From: Schistosoma mansoni
Lineage: Eukaryota; Platyhelminthes; Trematoda; Strigeidida; Schistosomatidae
Length of the DNA stretch: 64,000 bases
Direction: 5' to 3'
Assembly: GCF_000237925.1 (NCBI RefSeq)
Contig: NC_031502.1
Location: 32,515,914 to 32,579,913, forward strand
The position numbers and the translations under genes were made by a program. This document shows positions 48,177 through 63,129 of this stretch, piece after piece. Every line of letters starts with the position of its first letter. Positions within the stretch are counted from its first letter, which is position 1. Below the pieces are notes generated by a model. It did no database searches, was not told the origin of the DNA, and was given only the letters and a program-made list of their open reading frames with translations.

Positions 48177-51100
48177 GATTTACAATAATAAAATATTACT
48201 AATCGGTTATATTTCCTTCATTGAAATTCTCGACGGTTTTTTCACATTTCAGGTTACTGCATAATTTTCATATTCATCTCTTGATATTCACATGACTATT
48301 TTAAAATTGATTTTCCATCAAAATATTTCATCTACTCTCTTATTAAATATTATGCAATTTGGGGACCATTTAATTATGTTTCCGGTTTTAACAAATAACT
48401 ACTTTTCTCAGTAAAATAACTATGTTATCTTTCTTTTAATCACTAAGCTAATTGTTCTATATTATTTTTATAATCATTTGCAAAATCCCAGCACTACTAA
48501 TCACTCGATATTACTTTGTTTTAATAGTCATTAAATTACGAAATGACTTTATTTAGATCGCCAGTCCTCAACAGTGAGCATACATACCCCCTTCCGGGGT
48601 CGAACCTGAAAACATGGGTTTTGCGAGCAATCGCTTGATTTCATGAGACCACTCAGCCGGCATCGAATGGCATGCAAACAGAAACTTAGTCAATTCATCA
48701 TACCGCACTACCATTGTTTCTGGAAGATAACTGTCTCATACTCAAAATGATGCAACTCCACTGTCACAATCATGTGTATGTGTATTGATGTAGAGCTATG
48801 ATGAAAAATCAATCCACATAAAATATTTCCCCACTTTGTTCATCTTTGTGTTAAGCCTTTGAATCAGAACTTTCACCACAACTGTTTTTTTTATTAGGCA
48901 TTGAGCCTAATATATTTTAACTTTAACCGAAAAAAAATAATTTGAAAAATTACTTCTTACACTCAAACAATCAATCAGAAAATAAGAAACACATTTTCAA
49001 TCATTGAGTAAAAGATAACCATCATCCAAAACCACTTTCCTATTGTATTTTGTCGTTGATGTTTATTACAATAATAGGCAGTGAACAACTAATAATAATA
49101 TCTTACTCACTTAAGGCTATTTTATGTATAAGCTAATTAATTATTCCTTCGAAAGATTAATTTCAAACACTATGATTAACTGACTGAATCCATTGTTTTT
49201 TTGCTAATCTTTCCCAATAGTAATTCATTTAATTCACATAAAATTCCGATAGAATAAGACACCTAAAAATAGTATGCATTTTACATTGTACTATTTAAGC
49301 TTATGTTAATTTATTCCAGTCATTTATTCATTCTGAAAAAGTGGATTACATTTAGTAACGAAGCACCACAACTAAAACTTTCTACTCATTGGGGTATAAT
49401 AAAAAATATATATATTTATTATTAACTTCCTGCCCAATATTCAATTTATTTGAAACTATCGAGTCAAACATTAGTATTCATACCTAGAAAGAAGGATACC
49501 ATTGTGACGTGATAAAGAGAAAGAAAACAGAGTGAAATCAAGAACAAACAAAAAAAAGACAGGAATAATCTATAATGAAAAACATAGTTCAACTCTTTGA
49601 ATAATTCAAATTTACTGTATATAGTAATATTTATAATCAAAGATAAACATTCTTTTCTACTAATTAGATAAGAAAGCTACATTCTAAGTATAAATGACTA
49701 TTGAAATAAGAAATTTTTGAACCCATGAAAATATATAATAACTTATGTGGGTTGAAGTTAATTCATTTCGTTCTGTATGTTCTAAATGTAGGTTATACAG
49801 AAAAAAAAAACAAATTTATTTCACTAATATAATTATTAAAACGTTTATATAATTCAGAAGGGGTTTTGTGGAGATTTCAGTATTTTCATAGTTGAAATCA
49901 TATATAATTATACAAATTTATTTTTGGAAAGAGGATTTATGCAATAAGTAATATTTGCGTAAGCTTAAGTCAATAAGATAGAACATGTAATGTTGATAAT
50001 AATTATGAAAAACCACATACATATAGCGAAATAAATCGCAAATATTACTTTGAAAGAAAAGTGTGAAAGGAATGAAGTCATGTTGTGTCTTGAGAAAATA
50101 ATGGAGATTAGGTGTTAAGTTAACCGATCGAAATTTCAAATATGACTTTCTCTTTCCAGAGTGTGCCATTCTGTTTAAAACCTCCCTTCCTAAACTTGGC
50201 CAATTATCCTTCTGATCCCGACAATTAACCATGAGCTGATGCAAGCTGAGTCCCTATTGCCTCATAGTTCTTAAGCCCACATCCAGCTTAGAGAGAGTCA
50301 GAGAAGTCAGTAGCCAGTCTAAGTTCTTATATTTAAAGCAAATGAAGCTTTATATACAAACATACTGGACTAAATAGCATGGTGAAAAAAAGTACCATCA
50401 TTATAAATAAACAAGCCAAAGGTGGTTGTAAAAAAAGGTAATGTGTGAGTAATATGTTGGCAATACATTGAGAATAATAAGTCGTATAACAATAGTTAAT
50501 GCGTTAAACGAAAGATTCTGAACAATGGTTTATATAGACAGGAGCCCAGTTACTTAATAATTATGAACTAAGAATATATGTATAATAGTAAATCGAAAAA
50601 GGGTCCCAGCATTTTAGGTTACGACAGGTTAAACGTTATCCTCACAAGGCAATTTATTATTATGAACACATGAAAGTTGAAATAAACTGAGTAATCAAAA
50701 CATCAAAGTAACTGAAAAAATTGTTTTGAAGAATTCAGAATGTGTTTTGGGAATAAAGTGTATACACAATATAATGCTTGTATGAGAACTTGAACACTAA
50801 CAGGTATCAATGCAAAGGTTTAACTTGATAATTTCAAATAAATTGCACATTGGGTAGAAAGTTTTAGTTCTGGTGTTTCGTGACTAAATGTAAGCCACTT
50901 CTTCAGAATAAATGACTGAATTAAATTAGCATAAGTTTGAATAGTACAAAGAAGACAAAACAGAATATTTTTAGTACAATCAAAATCATAATAGATTTGA
51001 ATATGTCATTATGAAGTAATTCCTGGTCAAGGTGAATTTGTCTGACCTGTCACGGCATTAATTTGTGCGTCAGAATGTGGGAATGGAAAATGTATACATT

Positions 51101-54100
51101 TGTAATATGAAATAAAGGTGTTGAGATTGAGTGTGTGTGTAGATTACGTGGAAAATAAATAAGGTCAGATGTGGTTTTGTATTTAAAACTGTATGGTAAA
51201 TATACGTTGCGGGAGGCAATTATGGCCAAGGAAAGGTGAAAGGTTGAACGTGTCGTTTTTGCACTCAAATCTCAAGCTTCAATCGGTGGACCGCCAACGC
51301 CTCAACAATGTACAAGTTTTTGATTCGACCATAAAATTATAAATACGAATGTACAGTTTAAATAAATGACTTCATCGAAAAGAAAGTTTTCTTCGCTGAA
51401 CTTTATTTCTATTCATTGACGTAGTGGGTTATTTTAATTATCAAGTGTGCTCGTTTGGATAAAAAGACCACATTGGATGGATATTCAGAACTTCTTTCCT
51501 ATTAACAGCAGAGGCATTTAGCATTATGTGAAACTCTTCGGCTCCTCACCTCTCTTTATAGTTGTAAAAACCTTTCTTAATTATTTTCATTTTGTTAATA
51601 TATAGCATGTACTTCTATTGCTAATTTAACTTGTAGATTCTCAAATTCTACAGGATTATTAGGTCTTTTTGTGCAACTTAAGTGTTCCTTGGCATGAGTT
51701 GAGATCTCACAAGAAGACTCTCCAAGCGACACAACCTAATCTACAGACACACTTTTGTGTGGAAGTGAACTTGATCTTTTGTTCTAACTAAAGTATTTGT
51801 TAGAGTGCTAGTTGTCTTCCGGCAAGATTTAATTTTGTACGTTTTCAATACCACTCTTTCATATTACAAATGCATACATTTTCCATTCCCACATTCTGAC
51901 GCACAAATTAATGCCGTGACAGGTCAGACAAATTCACCTTGACCAGGAATTACTTCATAATGACATATTCAAATCTACTATGATTTTGATTGTACTAAAA
52001 ATATTCTGTTTTGTCTTCTTTGTACTATTCAAACTTATGCTAATTTAATTCAGTCATTTATTCTGAAGAAGTGGCTTACATTTAGTCACGAAACACCAGA
52101 ACTAAAACTTTCTACTCATCGGGATATAACAAAAAACAAATATATTATTAAATATTAACAATTACAGAACAAATTAGAACATCTGAAACTATCGTCAAAA
52201 GCTATATAGAATCCTAAAACAAACTTAGGATATGCCTCAATAATAAATATTATTTTCCTACATCTTTGAGGTATGTAAAATGTTGTTTTTTCATAATAAA
52301 AAAACTTATTTTAAGCCTAACCCTACCCAAGTGTGTGTTCATTACAAGAGTACATCGTCGTTTAGACATACTTAGTCAATATAACTGAATTCTTTTTTGA
52401 GAAGAATTTTTAAAAAAATTATCTGCCCAACATGTCATTTATTTGTTTCCATGACTGATGTTATTGACCCATCAGCATTAAAGTATTCAGTTTAAATTGT
52501 TTACATGAATGTTTTACAAAAACTTGTTCAGAATTATTTAACTCATTGGTTAAATCAATATTTCTTTATTTTATGTCTGTGTGAACTTATTACAAGTTTA
52601 CAAATGTAAACAATTTAATGAACTCAATGTATTGATAACTATATAAAGTTAACGTTATTCATGTTGTTTACTTGAGACAATAAAATATATGATTGTTGCA
52701 TTTCTTTTTAATTTATTTACTTGAATAGAAAAAATTTAACCAACGATTGGTAGTTGTTTTTCTTATTAGAACCATTGATCCGGGGAAAAAAGAAATCAAC
52801 AACTCGGACTTAGTCGTTACAAAAATAAAATTATTTATGATGAAAACAAAATTTACGAATTCAGACTACTATTCCTAGTCAGTTATATGTAAAGCAGAAC
52901 TTTGAAAATATTTTAATCGGTTCATGCTACAATACCACACCATGGTAGAGGAGAGAGATTCTACGGCAATATCAGCACTAACAGTATAGGAGGTCTGCGG
53001 AAATATCAAGTATAAGAAATAAGATTCTAGGAGAAAATGTGTTCTTGGGGGAAAAACCACCCTAATTCACTAATCGTTAGTTCCAAAAATCCGGAAAGCC
53101 TTAACCAGATAGTTTATAGTTACTCACGCTGCTCCATTTAACAATTATTGACTTTATAGACTGGTACTACAAGCTCATTCGGTCACTCAGAACTTACGTG
53201 CTTCCTACTCTTACCTCAGCTCTCATAGCGCCCGAGATGTCCTACGGTTGAGCATACGCAAAAGATGTCCCAAGGACCACAGTCGACGAACATTCACAAT
53301 TTCATCACTCAATTTGTTATATTTATCCAGTCCTTTGTTTTCACTCTACCATAACTCAATTTAAGATCTCACTATATCTCAGAAAAAGCTTCAAAAGCAT
53401 CTATCATCAAATAGTTGTAACATAAGAATTTATAAGGACCACATTATACAGCCGTAAAACAAAATGGTACGAACTGGTTGGCACATGAACATCTAACCCA
53501 CTTACAATGTTATTCAAATAACATTTCTTGAAAGATAACAATCGGAAATAAGGAAATATCGTTTGTTCAGAAAATGCCATGAATTCGTTTAATGAAATTC
53601 ATGAAATGAATATTATAAAAATTTGTAATTGTACTATACACTAACCAATAAATTTGAAATGAAGTTATGATAAATTCGCATTAACCTCATTCAAGTAACA
53701 TGCATAAGCTGAGCGTTTTTCTACTTTATCGGAGAAGTTGTATAGCATCGACAAGCACAGTATATGTACACACATAGAAATACTGAGCTGCTGAAAAAAT
53801 TACACAGGATACCGAAAGTCAATAAACATGTCAAAGATTAATATTATTTGAAAGTTAAATATTTTTAGAAGAAATGTACGCCAACTTACCATATTACTGT
53901 GTAAATAACTTAATGTATTTGCAATCACATAAGTGATATTACTGGCTTCACGTTCAGAAAGAAATTTTTCTCGGAATATTTTATCCAATAACTCACCACC
54001 TTTTAAATATTCCATAACAAGATAAACTAAATTCTCATTTTCATAAACCTAATCGAAAAAAAACAAAAAAAAGATAGATTGCTTTAATACTTTTGAAGGC

Positions 54101-57100
54101 TAGTCATACAATTAACCTCATGAAACGAACAATACAGGAAACGAAATAGAGTATGAACACAAGTGATTTAAAATAATACTGCCTAATCAATATAACAACG
54201 CTTTACCGTAGATAAAACTTGAAAATATTGATAAAAGAGGATATTTCAACTAGCGGAGTTTTCTAAGCAGATATAAATCATTCTTATTCCTTTTTGGTGC
54301 CAACGATACTTATTTACCAAGAATTAATTCAGCTTTGAGCTACAATTTAAGTGTAAGAGCTAGTGATATAATCAATTTGTCCAAAGTTAAGGAAAGGGAG
54401 CGGGACGAGAACGTGCGATTTAGTTGTCGAAAGTTAAAGTTTTTGTCTGCTAAACCAGAACTTCTAACGACCCTTTATTATAAATGTATATCATATTTAC
54501 TTTCTAATTACTTGGTGTGTGGTTAGTGAAAATAAACGTGATTGACCATTGAGTGTGAAATAACAAATACAAATTACTGATCATTTATTTTCCATGATTT
54601 TCTTTCTTATATATTGATTTCTACTCTGAACTCACTAAATATTGACTGTTATAATTGTTATTATTTATGGTATTGTCTGGTCTACATCCTAGATTTCTGT
54701 ACTTGGTTGACAATAATAAATCTATCTGGCCTATCGTGAACTCTGCGGACAAAGTACCAATCTATCTAACCTAGTATCCAATTTGATGGTAGTATCACCT
54801 CGATCGCCCGTTGCATTGTAGTATTATAGAAGGCATACAAGAAGAAACAGAAAACAAGTTTTTATTCTGCCGTTATATCAGTTTTGTTGTACTAGGAAAA
54901 GAGAAAACAACTTACAAAAACGTGATCTATAAGTTTGTACAGTTTATATAAATTTAGGAAGTTTAAAAGCGGTAAACATGGTTGATTTGAATAAGTAGAA
55001 AGTCAAAAGTTAAGAATGAAAGGTAGGCAGTAATGGTATTAAGTAAAAATTAAGTTAAGAATTACTTGGTTGGGTTTAGACTGCAAACAAATTGTTTTTG
55101 TGTAAACAAATGAAGCTTAATATCCTTTAGAGGAAACTATAATAAACATTAATTCTAAAGACAATGAAATGATAAGAGTGAGATGATGAGAATGATTTTT
55201 TCCTCACGAGAAAAAGCTTTGGAAATAAACAAGTTGGCCTGAAGCTGTCAACTCTGGATAGCTACTAGCACGCTAAACAAGTATTACATATATCATTCCT
55301 AAAGGTTTATGTGTTTTATTGTTGATATCCAAAGATGAAGTTTAAAACGTTAGTTATCGGGTTCTAGTTTCAGTAAGTATACTAACGTTAGAAGTCTGAC
55401 TTACGCGGCTGACGGGTTTTAAATAAAGTGAAAAATTGATCTAGAATATCACTCCTAGCCATGATATCAAAATGTCAATAAAAAATACTTCTTAGTAATG
55501 AGAATACAAAGGATTTTGTTCAGAGTATACATACATCAACAAATTTAAAAGTTCAGTCCGAGATATTATTAATGACCAAATATAAACACCTACGAATAAT
55601 AAATTACTGTTTATGTTTAAAATGGTACTTTTATTCATCTTTAAATCAATTTGTATATAACAAAGAATGTCAACTACAAAATGTATAATCATGATTGTGA
55701 AACGAAAAAATTATTCTGAATTTTTTTATCCTTTCTGATAAGTCTTGCTGACTGAACGCTATATTCGAATCCTAAGCTAATCTCGTAACCCCCAAGCTAG
55801 AACTACACAGCGCCTTGAACAAGAGAGAAAAGGCGCAAAATATACGAGAAGCACTTTAGTCCAAAGGTTCATTTATGTACAGAAAATATAGGGTTTTTAT
55901 AGTATTTTAGAAGTCCTTGGGTTTTCCTGAAAATTCTAGAATACTACTAAACATAGTAGCAGTGTAGTAATCAGCCAATCAGAACCTCTACATGTGACTT
56001 TTCATTTTCGCGATATTTTTAGCAAAACTTCTAATCAAACGCTGATTGGATAAAATGCTTGTTAATGTTTCCTGAGCTCGTCATGTCTATTGCGAGAAAT
56101 TTTTTGGATCGCCCTAACACTTTCATAAACAGATTTTAAATGAAATATAGTTCATAACTATTCATCTTTATTTCTGTTATCCTTCAATAGACAATTTCAT
56201 AATACCTATTTTTAAAACCATTATTTATTATTGATTTGATTATGAGGTTATAATAAGTATCTATTACCACATTTCTTGTAGACAATAATACTGTTAATAT
56301 AATTTTCAAATTAATATTATAATAGAATGTAAAGGTGTTGATTTAAACAAATCAAGGTCATTTGCATACACTAGTTAGTTCTGTTCATATCAATAAATTA
56401 TCATTTGAATATTTATTTACAATTTATAGTTTAAATAGATTAAAGGATGAAAAAGGTTGTTTAAATTTGCCCAATTAATCTTAGCTATCGTCTACTAATA
56501 GTAAGCACAAGGTATGATTTAAAGCATTTAGATACATAAATGATTAAAACACTTCATATTTAATTGACACTTAAGAGGTTAAAATCTTCTTTTCTACTCA
56601 AGACTAAATTATTGATTCATTGATTTGTAATAATTATACTTGGCTTAGTGAATCTATCATCGATAGGTAGTTCAACGTGTAAATTTGTTGATAGTATACG
56701 AGATGAATTTATTTCAATTTATATATGATTATTAAAAATGACTGTTCACACTATGGTATGTGCTACTTGTGCTGATAGATATAAGTAGTATGCGGTCACG
56801 ACCGGAAGTAGAATGCCTGACAGTAGAAGATTGAAATGAAGAGAACAGAAAGGAAATCGTAGAGCCATCGACGTAACAACAGAATTAAATGAATAATGTC
56901 GGAGATAAAGGACAACGTAAATTAGATAAACAAATAATGTGTTTAATGTATGATTTTCATATCTTACTGAGCAATTGTGTAATATTCCATTAAACAATAA
57001 ATTGGTTTTCCCATTCTGAGTTCTATGTTCACTACAATACTATAGTTGTCTGAACAAACAATTTATTTAAACAATTATAAAGCGTCCTATACAAACTTTA

Positions 57101-60100
57101 CTTCTAAATTGACTTCTATATATTTTACTACTAAGACAGGATATCAAATGTTCTGTAATATGCATCAGTCGGTATTTGAGGGACTAAAATCAAGAAACTT
57201 TCTGTTTAATGAGCTCATTAAAGTAAAAATAAAAAATGTTCATACAGTACCACACATACTGAACTGATTACTTTAGATTTTATGTTTCCCCTCTTTCAGC
57301 GCTATTAACAATTTCAAAGAATAAACATTTATTTCTTACATTAAACAATCATGATGAGTAGTCTATAGTCAAATATTTCTTTATTTTTTTTTACTGTTAA
57401 ATGTGTGCAGAGGAGTACGGAAGTAAAGGTCTCTTAAAACATCCACTTCACAATTATTGATTTTTTTGTCGTTATCAAGCAAGATGTTTTAGAAAAGATA
57501 TTTCAAAACGTAAAATATATATTGTCCCTATGGATCATATTTATCAAACTACTGAGAAAAGTTTCTCATTCATACTCAATAGAAAGGTAGACTTGATCTG
57601 TTTCACATAAACTATCACTTAATTCGCTTATTATATTATTATTTTTGAAAAAAAGGCAGTGTATCAGCCATAGGGGGTGGAGGTTGTAGAAATCGTTGTG
57701 TTTTACACCTTACACAACTTTAGACAACTATAGGAAACAAGAAAGCCTTAACTTGGCCCCCCAATGCCCTGGTACGGCCGAGAGTGGGGAGCGTTCGCTC
57801 TACCTCTCCAAATGCTCTCACATCACCACGCGTATAAAGCCTCTGCAAGGGAAGTTCTATTCACCACCTTCTCGTGGCACTACTGTTGTTTACAAAATTG
57901 AAAGGGCAAAAAGTGAACGTCCGGCGCTTTAATCGGGTTGGTGGAAACAGAAACTCTACCTAGATGAGTTGGAAAACCCTGATTCCAAACCAATCGTGCA
58001 CATGGGCTCCAGGATCCTGAGGGAACAAATGGAGTATGAATCAATCGTTGGTCACCGACTACCATGGAACTGCATCTCCTCACGATGCTCCACTGTCTTG
58101 TGGATCAGACCTTTATGTCAAAGGCTTGGGGTGTGATCCCCGAAGAAAACCACCTGCTTCAGTCTGGGTACATGGGCAGTATCACAGCCCTCACACAAAT
58201 CAAATGAGATGTGGCGCATATGTATCTGGTGATTCCTTGTACCGATATTTATGTGTTTAAATAAATAAATAAGGTGCTCTCTACGAAATCTGAAAGTCAT
58301 GGGTTCAGTCTCTGCTTAAATCGTGGATATCGAAGACTGAAAATTCTCATACTAGAAGGAAAAATCTGTTTTACGTTTTCTGGTTTCTAATGGTTGTCTA
58401 ACTGAGGTTAATTTATGATATAAACTATTAAACATAATATATAGTTAAAAATGTTTATACATTAGTTAATTTATGCTTAAAATTTTCTGAAATACTTTTT
58501 ATTTGTTCAAATAAATTCCTATTGGTTGATATTTATGTTGGGAAAATCAATTAACCAACCATTATTTTTTAAAAAATACTTTATATCAATTATCATTGGA
58601 CTTTCTAAACGTGATTGAAGAAAAACAATATCGAATGTAAGCAAGTATAATCTATTTTCAATTAGATTTTTAATTGTTTTTTTTTTTGGTAAAATAAATA
58701 AATAAATAAATCAACCTGTCAGTATAGAACGAAAACACAATGAAATATATATTTATTGTCCTTTTTTGCTTAGTGTGTTCTTACATTGAAATTTAATAAA
58801 TGTTTCTTGTATAATGGTTAAAAAAGGACTAATATTATAATCATACCGATAAGGTGTTTATTAATAGATTCGAAAAAAATTTTTTAAGGATCAGCTGAGA
58901 GAGAAATAACATTGTTTTTTTTCGGCTAGTTTGGCAGAATGTTGAAAACGCTTACAAAGTGAATCATTCTAGTATTCTTTTATTAACTTAAAATCTATGG
59001 AATTAAATGGGAAGAAGTATTTGTTTTTATATCAAATTAAAATAAATTTAAAAGATGATGAGAAGGATATGGAGATTACTAAAGGTATTTTCAATTTCTT
59101 GCATTATGTCATACATTGGTTTTGTAGCATTATTACACTTTAAATTGAGGGCTTTTTGAAGATCAGCAAATTTTGTAAGTAAACTTTACGGAGATTAATA
59201 TTGAATTGTGCATGATTAGAGACCGAGGATCACTGAACATCTGTGTCATCGAAGTATGGAATTCCTTAACGATGAGATCAGCATAGGAAAAGAATTTAGA
59301 CATTTCAAGTTTAATATCGAGTACTTAGCTTTTAGATAACTAGTTCTCCATCCAATGGTTCAAATGTTTAATAATAACATGTTTAATTAAACTTTTAGTA
59401 AGACAATATGCAACATGTCACGTGTAGAATTCCTTATATTATTGTCTAATTTCAACTTTTACGCGGAACAATTAAGATTATTTCTCTTTTTCTAATCATG
59501 TGAGCAAAGATACGAATTAGACTAAATCCTAGTTGAAATGATTAGATCTAATTAGGAATGAAATATATTTTATTTTCATTCAGAAGATTCCTTAGAAAGA
59601 AACATTAGTAATACATTTGTTTAGTATGTGATCTCATCAGTAATGGAACTTTCTACTTTAGTTAGAAATAAAACTGAACATAAATTATCAAGTGTGGAGA
59701 AAATGGGTCGCCAACAATTACAGTAAAACATGTTATTAAAAGGAACTAGAATCTATAAGGATAGTGTATTTGTTCACTTACTGATCATGGAGAAGTAATC
59801 AATCATAAGTTTGTATAGTCCAAAGTTTTGATCTTATGTTATCGATCATGGTTCAAAGTAGCTAGTAATCTATAGCAGCTGACATTAAAAATACTATATT
59901 TAATGTAAGTTGATTTGCGGTAATTGACATGAAGCACTGTACTTTGGTCTCGCATTTCTCTTGAGACTTATCAGCATAAGGTATCCGGACTCCAAGAGGG
60001 AATTGTTATTTATTATGAGATCATAGTTTATGTCACCCAATGTCACTGTCAGAGGTGTTGACATTAAGCTATTGAGACTGAAGTGAACACGTTTTTAAGT

Positions 60101-62951
60101 TGTAATGTTGGATGACTCAACTTCTAATACAATAGTGAAAATCATTACCCTTAAAGATCCTGATATGCCATACTGACAAGCGTCAACAAACATGAAACTT
60201 AGGTTTTTTGCTTCATGTCAAATTCATTAACTACTGTATACATGAAACGGGATGTAATTTGGAATAGCTTACATTTTAAACAACTCGAATGATGCGAAAA
60301 CAGCTAGTTATAAAATGAATTAACGTATATTAAATTAACGGTTAGATTAAGTGATAATCAAAATGGTATCATGAAAAATGATGAATAAATATGAAGAACT
60401 TACATCTCGAACGGAAACAATATTTGGATGATTATGGTGTCTAAGCAATATTTCAACTTCTTCACGGGCATCCCGTTTTGATTTATCAATAATCTGAATG
60501 TTTAAACAAAGTAACAGTGTACAAATTATTAAAGGCAGTTTGAACGACAAGGAGAAAATCTATAACATTAGCATATCTATATAAACACAAATACCTACTT
60601 TGAGAAGAATACCTTGTAATATCAAATATATGTGGAATAAGATAGGAGGTTTTTCAAGCAAAGGGGGTTCGCGTAACTACTATAAAATGGATCTTCAAAA
60701 TTTCGTGGTTTATAACGAATGTCTAATTAAAGTCAGCTTGCGATATGAACAGTTCTCAAACAGAACATTATTTACAAAAATTTTATGTTATCAATACATA
60801 CGATTTTGTTTTCGTAAAAGACATCAACTTGGGAATTTAAAACGTATAATTTACCAGGTCATTTTCATTATTTACAATCGATTTATTTGTTGGTGTTGTA
60901 TTCCCATAGATAAATTCTTTAAATGTGAAAAGCTTACACAATGTAATCAACTGATGATGTTTAGAACGACAATAAAGGCTTTGAAATTTAATTATTCAAC
61001 TTAGAGAATACAACACTAACAAAAATCACTCAGTTGAGCCGTAACTCTTCTCGGCTATCTCATAAATAGAAAAATGTCTTTAGCCTTTAACACAATTAAC
61101 ACTAATGAGTAGTTATAGAGGTAAAACTATGTCAACTATGCCGGCAACTTGAATAATACAAAGTATACAATGAAGGTGTAACAGACCACTGTTTTGTGTG
61201 ATCAGTTAATAAAGAAATGTGGGGAAAAAATCAAGAAATCTCACACACACATATATGTGTATATGGTGTCGCTGAATTAAAACATTGTACTAACGACCAC
61301 AAGTGAATGGATTTATTCCTAGAATAAACTATAAGAAAGCACTTAAAAGTCAGTCGTTTCATTTTTCTTGGGAGTCTCATTAGTATTCTCAGGTTGATAT
61401 CTGACGAAATCTCAGCACAACTCAAAATATCTCGCTTGCCTTTTGACAAACTGGGTGACTTGTGGTGTGAGATATTTAGCTGAAATTCAGAGGACGAGTA
61501 CACTCCACAGCAGTTCACTCTGTTTTACGTCGACTGTGACACATATTCTAAGAAAACAGAGAAAATGTTTAGGCTACAGAGTTTTATTCATAAATATTTT
61601 TCGAGAATTGCTCTGGTGTCGTGGAATGACCGATTAGGCAATGTTCAGATTACACAAAGGGTACTAGCGAAAAATAGCAAATCAGTTGAAAAGAAATTGA
61701 AGCCTAACTAATTGAAGTGGCTGGTACATTAGTTACATATTCCAAACCACAGCCTACCTCGACATGTAATGTTGGCTGATTTATGAGTAAGTTCGAAGAA
61801 AGCAAGGAATCCTGAATAGCGACAGTTTATCCCGTCATTGACTGTCGAACTGAGTTGCGCAGGTAGATGAAGACTATCTGGTTGTTGTTGACACGGTTCT
61901 TGTGACCAACAACTAACTGGTGGATTTAAGTGATACGGCTACCGTTTATTCATTTCTTCTCTAGATCTTGAATCACAGCATCTAATAATAAACACCTTCT
62001 AAAAATTCTCGATGTTTAGTTTTTATCATTATAAATTACAAAACATTACTTTTATTTCTTTACTATTCTTCGTATCCTTTAACTTAATAGGATATTATTG
62101 TAAATTTGGGCAATTAATATGTGTATCAGACAGTATATTCATTAGAACTGATTAATTTTAAATTTAAACTGGAACTTTTAAAAAACCAACATTATAACAA
62201 AACAAAACCATTTTCAGAAAAACTACTAATAACACTCATGAGGCCCCCCAAATGCCCTGGTACGGCCAAGAGTGGGGAGAGTCCGCTCTTCCTCTCGAAA
62301 TGCTCTCACATGGTCACGCGTATATAGCCTCTGCCAGGGAAGTCCTACTCACTGCATTCTCGTGGCACAACTGTTGTTTACGAAATTGAGAGGACGAAAA
62401 GCGAATGTCCGGAGCTTTAATCGGGTTGGTGGAAACAGAAACTCTACCTAGATGAGTTGGAAAACCCTGATTCCAAACCAATCGTGCACATGGGCTCCAG
62501 GATCCTGAGGGAACAAATGGAGTATGAATCAATTGTTGGTCACCGACTACCATGGAACTGCATCTCCTCACGATGCTCCACTGTCTTGTGGATCAGACCT
62601 TTAGGTCAAAGGCTCCGGGTGTGGCCCCCTAAGAAAACCAACTGCTTCAGTTCGGGCACCTGGTCAGTATCACAGCCCTCACACAAATCTCATTTGATTT
62701 GTGCGGCGCATATATATCTGGTGCTTTCTTGTATCAATATTTATGTGTTTAAATTAATTAAACCTCATGAACTACAAAATAAGCAAAAGTTTCATAAATT
62801 TACACTACCTATTTAACCTTGTGTCTACTAATCCGGCACATATTTTTTGAGCAACAAATTGACAAATTTGCAACAATTATAAAAAATAACAACTAGAACA
62901 CTTGCCGTTCCTATCATCATCACCATTTTTAACTTCCCTTTTAATAATTTC

Positions 62952-62986
<35 letters not shown>

Positions 62987-63087
62987 TACAAAACAGCTTG
63001 ATAATCTACTTCGAACATACATACCCAAACAAAAGTACACATAAGCTATATACTTCCAAATTAATAATTGTAGAAGAATATGCTGCA

Positions 63088-63129
<42 letters not shown>

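Noticed and set aside
48548-48662. A functional tRNA gene
   Set aside because: A and B boxes are good, but there is no pairing acceptor stem, and a SINE tail follows.
50000-50244. 108-codon - strand frame from 50244 as an exon
   Set aside because: The first third looks protein-like, but the rest is AT-rich low-complexity sequence, with no matching RSK or known-domain sequence and no clear splice borders.
60600-61004. 134-codon + strand frame as a gene
   Set aside because: AT-rich, Ile/Tyr/Phe/Lys-heavy composition, no family signature, lies just upstream of an RSK exon on the other strand, and has no splice or promoter support.
62457-62816. 119-codon frame as a secreted or novel protein
   Set aside because: It runs through repeat B copy 4 and the same words recur in the other three repeat B copies with different breaks.
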